From Candidatus Amarolinea dominans (GTDB lineage: Bacteria; Chloroflexota; Anaerolineae; SSC4; Amarolineaceae), in NCBI GenBank assembly GCA_016719785.1, contig JADJYJ010000007.1, positions 62,001 through 126,000 of the forward strand: a stretch of 64,000 nt of DNA, given 5' to 3'. Below are positions 59,428-64,000 of this stretch, piece by piece. Made by a program: the position numbers and the translations under genes. Every line of letters starts with the position of its first letter. Position 1 is the stretch's first letter. Below the pieces are notes generated by a model. The model did not search any database and had not been told where the DNA came from. It saw nothing but the letters and a program-made list of their open reading frames with translations.

Positions 59428-59580
59428 CTACCAAATACGGCACCTGTAATGCCTCCAGCGCATCTGGGCGTTGAGCTGCTGTTGCACAGCTAGCCGCTGG
59501 GCGCCCGACAGACTACGGATGCGCTCGATCAAGACGGCCTCGGCTTCACGGCTGGTGTCGGGAAAGAGTCGAATGGACAT
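59428..59580 (-). CDS. Short protein of the DTSPEAE-type family, probably truncated (50 aa)
   Basis: Starts MSIRLFPDTSREAEAVLIER with RIRSLSGAQRLAVQQQLNAQ, matching the pattern of a ~100-residue family (DTSPEAExVxIELLR...SxAxRL) common in Chloroflexota and cyanobacteria. It stops at TAG after RWRHYRCRIW. The C-terminal half of the family is missing, so it is either a short member or a remnant. Next to the 93-residue gene at 59586. Confidence 0.5.
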   Translation of the reverse strand: MSIRLFPDTSREAEAVLIERIRSLSGAQRLAVQQQLNAQMRWRHYRCRIW

Positions 59581-59585
59581 GATGG

Positions 59586-59867
59586 CTATTTGACCTCGAG
59601 ATGATCCCAGACGCGGGTCGCAACTTTACCGGTGATGCGATTGACCGTGCGAATGGTGCGGTAGACGCCCGCGGTAATCATGCGCTGCACCTGTTCAAGC
59701 GCGGTCACGTCGCCCACGAGGCTCTCAATCCGGGTCAACACGGCATATTGCCGCTGCGCCATCGCCTGGTGAGTCTCGCCAATCGCGGCGGCGGTCGCGT
59801 CAACCCCCTCAGTTACGAGGTCGCTGGCACCGCGCAGTTGTTGCAGCGTTTGCTGATCCATCGTCAC
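59586..59867 (-). CDS. Small helical protein of unknown function
   Basis: 93 residues, predicted mostly coiled helix (TLQQLRGASDLVTEGVDATA, LVGDVTALEQVQRMI) with a basic C-terminal part (GVYRTIRTVNRITGKVATRV). No family recognised. It follows the alpha/beta hydrolase by 14 bp, so it is probably co-transcribed; it may be a partner or regulator of the hydrolase. Confidence 0.65.
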   Translation of the reverse strand: MTMDQQTLQQLRGASDLVTEGVDATAAAIGETHQAMAQRQYAVLTRIESLVGDVTALEQVQRMITAGVYRTIRTVNRITGKVATRVWDHLEVK

Positions 59868-59881
59868 GTCCTTTCTCGCCC

Positions 59882-60871
59882 TTATTCCACGCCATCTTCA
59901 CAGCATTGCTTGATCTGTGCATAAACCGCCGGATCGCGGGTCAGTTGCAGATGGTGGGTGCGCGGTAGAACTTCGAGGCTGTCCTTCGCCACGGGCGCCG
60001 ACCCATCCCCTGCCTGCGGCCGGGGGTGGACATTCGGCACAGCCACCAAACCATCGCCGAACAGGCGGGTTGCGAGATCCTGCGGATCGTCGGTCAGCGC
60101 GCCGACGATCAGATGATGTCGGGAATGGGAGAGCCAGGGCATCGGCTGTATCGCGGCCGCGCCGTCGCTGCCCATCTCTGCGGCCAGCGGCTGGGTCAGG
60201 CGCAGATCTTTGACACCCTGGCTCCAGACATCGAGAACGTTGCCCAGGAGCTGGGTGATCGGATGAGGCACGGCGTGCAGCACGGCGGTCGTCGCGCCTC
60301 CCAGGCGGGCCAATCTGGCGCCTTCGTGCGGGGTGCCAAGATAAAAGACCTGGCTCACGAGCAGCACCCAGGCCGCCTGTTGCTGGGCGCCGATATGGCA
60401 GGCGCCGCGTAGAATCAATCCGCCCATGCTGTGCCCGATCAGCAGGATGTCCTCCACCGGCGTCGGGTAGCACTCCAGCAGTTCATGCAGCAAAACCGCC
60501 AGGCGCGCACTGTTGTCCGCCAGCGCCAGCCCTGTGTTGTAGCGCACAAAAAATGGCGTGTAACCAAAATCTCTCTGCAGCAAGGCGCCATACGAGGTGT
60601 CATGCCCAGGGTCGGTCGGGTCAGGATAGAGCCAGATCCCTTCGTGACAACTCAGGCCATGCACCAGGATGCAGAGTTTGGTCGTTGGCCACGGGTGCGC
60701 GGCTAACACGGCTTCCTGCGTCAACGGCAGCGGCCGGCCCTGGTGGTAGAAAGCCATCTCAATGGCCAGGCCATTTTGGCGGGTGTGCAAATAGTCGCCC
60801 ACAAAGCCGTTGGACAGGCTCGCCATCCAGGCCGCCCACACAGGCGGGCGGGCGGGTTGTTGGTTGGACAC
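59882..60871 (-). CDS. Alpha/beta hydrolase (lipase/PGAP1-like)
   Basis: A 329-residue hydrolase. KLCILVHGLSCHEGIW provides the oxyanion HG, LLIGHSMGGLILRG the nucleophile serine elbow, and a C-terminal RTHHLQLTRDPAVY the likely catalytic His. No signal peptide. The substrate is probably an ester or lipid. GTG 60871 is chosen with AAGGGG upstream; it is 13 bp after the amidohydrolase stop, so the two form an operon with the 93-residue gene. Confidence 0.8.
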   Translation of the reverse strand: MSNQQPARPPVWAAWMASLSNGFVGDYLHTRQNGLAIEMAFYHQGRPLPLTQEAVLAAHPWPTTKLCILVHGLSCHEGIWLYPDPTDPGHDTSYGALLQRDFGYTPFFVRYNTGLALADNSARLAVLLHELLECYPTPVEDILLIGHSMGGLILRGACHIGAQQQAAWVLLVSQVFYLGTPHEGARLARLGGATTAVLHAVPHPITQLLGNVLDVWSQGVKDLRLTQPLAAEMGSDGAAAIQPMPWLSHSRHHLIVGALTDDPQDLATRLFGDGLVAVPNVHPRPQAGDGSAPVAKDSLEVLPRTHHLQLTRDPAVYAQIKQCCEDGVE

Positions 60872-60884
60872 GGTCTGTACCCCT

Positions 60885-62243
60885 TTACGACAGCGCCCAG
60901 AAGCGCTGCCAGGTCTGGCCGGCAACTTCGCGGCTGCGTGCGGCGATGGCCTGTTCGTCCAGGAAGAGCAGTTTGCGCTGAACCATGAGCAACTGACCGG
61001 CCACCATGGTGGTGGTGACGTGACTGCCATCCGCGCCAAAGAGAACATGCCAGGGCAGATTGGCCGGGGTCAGCGGGGTGATGGGCGCGTAGTCGAGCAG
61101 GATGATGTCCGCGTACGCGCCGGGCGTCAGCTCGCCGATCGGTTTGGGGAAGAACTGACGCGCCAGGGCTGCGTTATTGGTCCACGCCATCTGCGCAATC
61201 TCGTTGCCGGTGGCGACGCGCGGATCGCTGCGCCAGGCCTTGTGCAGCAGGTAGGCGGTCTTCATCTCGGTGAACATGTTGTTGGAAAAGCCGTCGTTGC
61301 CCAGCACGACCTTGACGCCCCCGCGCAGCATGGCGGGCACATCGGCCACGCCCACCGCGTTGTTCATGTTGGAGCGCGGCTGATGCGAGACCCAGACGCC
61401 GGTCTCGCGCAGCAGGCCCATCTCCCAGGCGTCAATGGCGATGGCGTGCGCCACGATCGTCTGCGGCCCCAGGATGCCCCGGCTGGCGAGGCGGTCAATG
61501 GTGCGCTGGCCGTACTTGCTGAGGCTGTCATTTTGATCCGCCATGCCTTCCGCGGCATGGATATGAAAGCCGGTATTCAAGCCCGCGGCCGCGTCCACAC
61601 ACGCGGCCAGGGTTTCGTCCGACAGCGTCAGCGACGCGTGCAGGCCAAAAGTGGCGGCCAATCTCCGGTCTCCGGTCTCCGGTCTCTGCTCTCTCATCCT
61701 CCGCAAAAAACGCACATTCTCTTCGATGCCGGCCTGCGCCTTCGCCGGGCCGTCGCGGTCGGTCACTTCGTAGCAGAGGCAGGCGCGCAGGCCGGATTGG
61801 ATGACCGCGTCGGCGATCAGATCGAGCGAGCCGGCGATGACGTTGGGGCTGGCGTGATGGTCAATCAGGGTGGTGGTGCCGTGGCGAATGGCGTCCACCA
61901 GGCAAACCAGCGCGCTGAGGCTGACGCCGTCCGCATCCAGGGCCTTGTCCAGGGTCCACCACAAGCGGCGCAGAATTTCGGGGAAGTCCTTGGGCGGGTC
62001 GCCGGGGATGTAGAGACCGCGCGCGAAGGCGCCGTAGAAGTGGGTGTGCGCGCAGATTTGGCCGGGCATGATGAGCTGGCCGGCTGCGTCCAGGCGCTGC
62101 GCAAGCGGGAAAGCGGCCCCCATCTCGGCCGCCTGGCCCACTGCCCTGATTTCGTCCCCTTCCACCAGGACAGCCCCCCGCTCGATGATGCGATTGGCCG
62201 CGCCCAGGGTGATAACGGTACCGTTGGTAATGAGTGTTTGCAT
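60885..62243 (-). CDS. ssnA: SsnA-like amidohydrolase (metal-dependent deaminase family)
   Basis: A 452-residue amidohydrolase. Metal ligands are HTH (CAHTHFYGAFARG), GFHIHAAEG, the His of TIVAHAIAID and the Asp of VVLGNDGFSNNM. The two-part metallo-barrel with composite beta ends (TLITNGTVITLG; ADIILLDYAP) is typical. NAHTHxYxxFARG-type sequences mark the SsnA branch, usually linked to purine or selenium-dependent metabolism; the substrate is not established. ATG 62243 has GAGG upstream; an ATG at 62255 is also in frame. A short GGTCTCC repeat occurs inside at about 61666-61686. Confidence 0.8.
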   Translation of the reverse strand: MQTLITNGTVITLGAANRIIERGAVLVEGDEIRAVGQAAEMGAAFPLAQRLDAAGQLIMPGQICAHTHFYGAFARGLYIPGDPPKDFPEILRRLWWTLDKALDADGVSLSALVCLVDAIRHGTTTLIDHHASPNVIAGSLDLIADAVIQSGLRACLCYEVTDRDGPAKAQAGIEENVRFLRRMREQRPETGDRRLAATFGLHASLTLSDETLAACVDAAAGLNTGFHIHAAEGMADQNDSLSKYGQRTIDRLASRGILGPQTIVAHAIAIDAWEMGLLRETGVWVSHQPRSNMNNAVGVADVPAMLRGGVKVVLGNDGFSNNMFTEMKTAYLLHKAWRSDPRVATGNEIAQMAWTNNAALARQFFPKPIGELTPGAYADIILLDYAPITPLTPANLPWHVLFGADGSHVTTTMVAGQLLMVQRKLLFLDEQAIAARSREVAGQTWQRFWALS

Positions 62244-62369
62244 CGTGAACCTCATGTGAATAGGTCAAGCTCTCTGCTTGCCACGTATTTTGCCATCACG
62301 GTCTAATTGTGTAAAATTCAGTCAGATCAGAAGACTGCTGCGCTGTGTCTGATGATGACCAGCAAGGGG

Positions 62370-63332
62370 TTAGTTACCCTGTTTGTGCCAGCCTTTCATC
62401 TCTGGACGTTCGCCGAGCCGATCGCGGGCGAGTTTGCTCTCGGTTTGCACGCCGTCCACCTGATCCCAGAACGGCAGGAGCAGGCTGGACATTTCCTCCG
62501 CGTGATCTTCCATGAGAAAATGCTTGGCGTTGAGCAGATGCACCGCGGCGCCCGGCACGCGCTGCGTAAACCATTCGCGCTGGCTGGCGGGAATGGCCGG
62601 ATCGTTCTTGCCCCAGATCACCAGCGCCGGTTTGCCGAGCCTGCGCAGCCCTTCATCCAGGAAGCGGTCCTTCTCAGCCGTTGTATCAATCGTCTGCATG
62701 ATCTTGAAGAAGCTCTGCTGCCCGTCGTTGTGCGTCAACATGCGGCGGTAGACCTGCATGTCGGTCAGGCTGACGCTATACTGGCCGGTGACGCCCATGT
62801 TCCGCCAGGCCAGCAGCATCAACCGCGGCTGCAGCAGGGCGAAGGCCAGGCGGTTGAGGCCGGGCGTCGCCAGCAACCGCATGATCGCGGGCATCTTGTA
62901 GGCGCTGGCCTGCATGGGCGCGTTGAGCAGGGTGATGCTGGCGACCATGCCAGGGTTGCGAATGGCAAACTCCAGACCGATCGGCCCGCCTAGGTCATGC
63001 AGCACCAGGTGCATTGGCTTGAGCTTGAGTGTGGTCGCGAAATCGGCCACGAACTGGGCGAGCGCCGTCCACGAATAGTCACGGCCGGGCGGTTTAGCCG
63101 AAAGTCCCAGGCCGGGGAAATCAGGCGCCAGGACGAAATGACGCCCCACGCTCAGCGAAATCAGCTTGCGATAGAGGTACGAACTGGTCGGCACGCCGTG
63201 CAGCATGACCACCGGGCTGCCGTCGCTGCGGTCGCCTTCGGTGCGGTAAAAAATGCGCTCGCCGTTCACAGCGACATACGCGCCGGCCGCCTCGTGCGCA
63301 CGAAACTGCGCGTCAGAATTACGAACTTGCAT
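62370..63332 (-). CDS. Alpha/beta hydrolase, haloalkane dehalogenase/epoxide hydrolase-like
   Basis: A 320-residue hydrolase. Oxyanion region MLHGVPTSSYLYRKLI, nucleophile D113 in VLHDLGGPIGLEFA (Asp as in haloalkane dehalogenases and epoxide hydrolases, not Ser), acid in VIWGKNDPAIP, catalytic His in NAKHFLMEDH. An extra C-terminal tail of about 25 residues (SKLARDRLGERPEMKGWHKQ) is unusual. Single gene; the preceding 126 bp to the amidohydrolase start hold nothing recognised. Confidence 0.8.
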   Translation of the reverse strand: MQVRNSDAQFRAHEAAGAYVAVNGERIFYRTEGDRSDGSPVVMLHGVPTSSYLYRKLISLSVGRHFVLAPDFPGLGLSAKPPGRDYSWTALAQFVADFATTLKLKPMHLVLHDLGGPIGLEFAIRNPGMVASITLLNAPMQASAYKMPAIMRLLATPGLNRLAFALLQPRLMLLAWRNMGVTGQYSVSLTDMQVYRRMLTHNDGQQSFFKIMQTIDTTAEKDRFLDEGLRRLGKPALVIWGKNDPAIPASQREWFTQRVPGAAVHLLNAKHFLMEDHAEEMSSLLLPFWDQVDGVQTESKLARDRLGERPEMKGWHKQGN

Positions 63333-63364
63333 CAATGACTTTCCTTGTTTTTGAAAAAGGTGGC

Positions 63365-63691
63365 TCAGAATCGGAGTCTAACGTCTGATGCCCAGACATT
63401 CTTGAGCCGCTCCGCATCTATAGCTCTTACCGTCCCCAATCGGAAAAGCAAGAGAGACTGTTCAAGACAGTCCAGGCGTGATAAGCGTACCGTGGAGGCA
63501 ACTCGTAATCCACTTGCGCTCCATTCTTGCAGGCTCACATCAGTTGAAGAACGCATGCCTGCTGATGTAACCACGGCCACAACTGCATCCTCTGCATCGA
63601 GCCAAAGGAAAAGAATCGGGCGCCTTTTGGACGCCGTGGCGTTGGTAAAGGGAATATCTGCAATCCAAAATTCACCCGGGCGCATAATCAT
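63365..63691 (-). CDS. MazF/PemK-like toxin
   Basis: A 108-residue protein: MRPGEFWIADIPFTNATASK, RRPILFLWLDAEDAVVAVVT, then ARLSRLDCLEQ-like SRLDCLEQSLLLFRLGTVRA, which fits the PemK/MazF fold (conserved RP, VT and the D/R of the active site). ATG 63691 lies within the end of the antitoxin gene (20-bp overlap). It is more divergent than the pair at 47.1 kb. Confidence 0.7.
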   Translation of the reverse strand: MIMRPGEFWIADIPFTNATASKRRPILFLWLDAEDAVVAVVTSAGMRSSTDVSLQEWSASGLRVASTVRLSRLDCLEQSLLLFRLGTVRAIDAERLKNVWASDVRLRF

Positions 63692-63911
63692 CGTAGAGTC
63701 CTTCATCCTCTGGCGCATACGAACTGAGGAACGCAGTATGATCGCGAATTGGTGATGAGATCGGCGCCAGGTGTAGAGAAGCGTCGAATGGTTTGATGAT
63801 GAGTACCCAATGTCCCGATCCAATGCTGCCAACGAGCCACTCTGGTAGAGACAAACGCTCACCTGGCTCCAACTCCACTTCATAGGAAAGATTCATGAGT
63901 GTAGTCTTCAT
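63672..63911 (-). CDS. Antitoxin-like partner of the MazF-like toxin
   Basis: 79 residues, starting MKTTLMNLSYEVELEPGERL, with a beta-rich centre (SGHWVLIIKPFDASLHLAPI) and an acidic, tyrosine-rich tail (SYAPEDEGLYDDYAPG) as in toxin-neutralising tails. Family not recognised. The role is inferred from the overlap with the toxin. Confidence 0.6.
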   Translation of the reverse strand: MKTTLMNLSYEVELEPGERLSLPEWLVGSIGSGHWVLIIKPFDASLHLAPISSPIRDHTAFLSSYAPEDEGLYDDYAPG

Positions 63912-64000
63912 GATTACGATTCTCCTGGTTCTCCGATCACGAATTTGCGGTGATGATTCCGCGGCCCTACGAGGCCTGGCGCGCAGAGCGTATCTTGCTG

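Noticed and set aside
60810..62306. 498-codon plus-strand frame opposite the amidohydrolase
   Set aside because: Antisense shadow of a well-supported gene in GC-rich DNA; composition is His/Gln/Arg-rich with no domain.

Overview
GC-rich chromosomal DNA of a bacterium, most likely an uncultured member of the Chloroflexota (Anaerolineae/Caldilineae type). The placement is inferred from gene content: Thr-Pro linker surface proteins, mevalonate kinase in a bacterium, many multi-domain histidine kinases, DUF433/DUF5615 and MNT/HEPN toxin-antitoxin pairs, and a tmRNA tag starting ANT and ending ALAA. No rRNA or tRNA gene was seen.

Layout. 1-9.2 kb is housekeeping: pheS (cut by the window edge) and pheT, a membrane-anchored DsbA-like protein, a divergent U32-family gene with a near-leaderless promoter, and a NarL-type two-component pair. 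9.2-14.5 kb holds a small membrane protein and, on the minus strand, ssrA (tmRNA, with promoter and terminator) followed by an SDR-CapA-dynamin operon. 14.5-25.1 kb is a decaying polymorphic-toxin locus. It has a secreted Rhs/YD-repeat gene with several frameshifts, a three-gene large serine recombinase element inserted at the Rhs hinge, the displaced toxin-44-like C-terminus, and two related lipoproteins that may be immunity proteins. 25.1-36.2 kb is a signalling block. It contains a four-gene minus-strand operon built around a free-standing CarH-like B12 domain, then two large PAS/GAF kinases, a LuxR-type regulator and a trypsin-like/PDZ protease on the plus strand. 36.2-48.9 kb is accessory DNA: two nearly identical-headed surface proteins with different tails plus broken copies, a 15-bp minisatellite, a tandem GxxExxY protein and an 1875-residue M23/dockerin-like secreted protein. 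47.1-51.4 kb is a toxin-antitoxin island. 51.5-64 kb has a DUF2723 glycosyltransferase, an Amt-like protein lacking the twin histidines, thpR, a glycosyltransferase-mevalonate kinase-UbiD operon, an SsnA-like amidohydrolase, two alpha/beta hydrolases and a MazF-type pair.

The points most worth following are: (1) the B12-photoreceptor/kinase operon; (2) a 66-nt palindromic element present three times at exactly the same length, twice in 5' leaders of histidine kinases and once truncating a gene; (3) mevalonate kinase overlapping a UbiD-family gene, which suggests the archaeal-type mevalonate branch; (4) domain-level mosaicism with composition breaks inside surface genes; and (5) the interrupted Rhs toxin locus.
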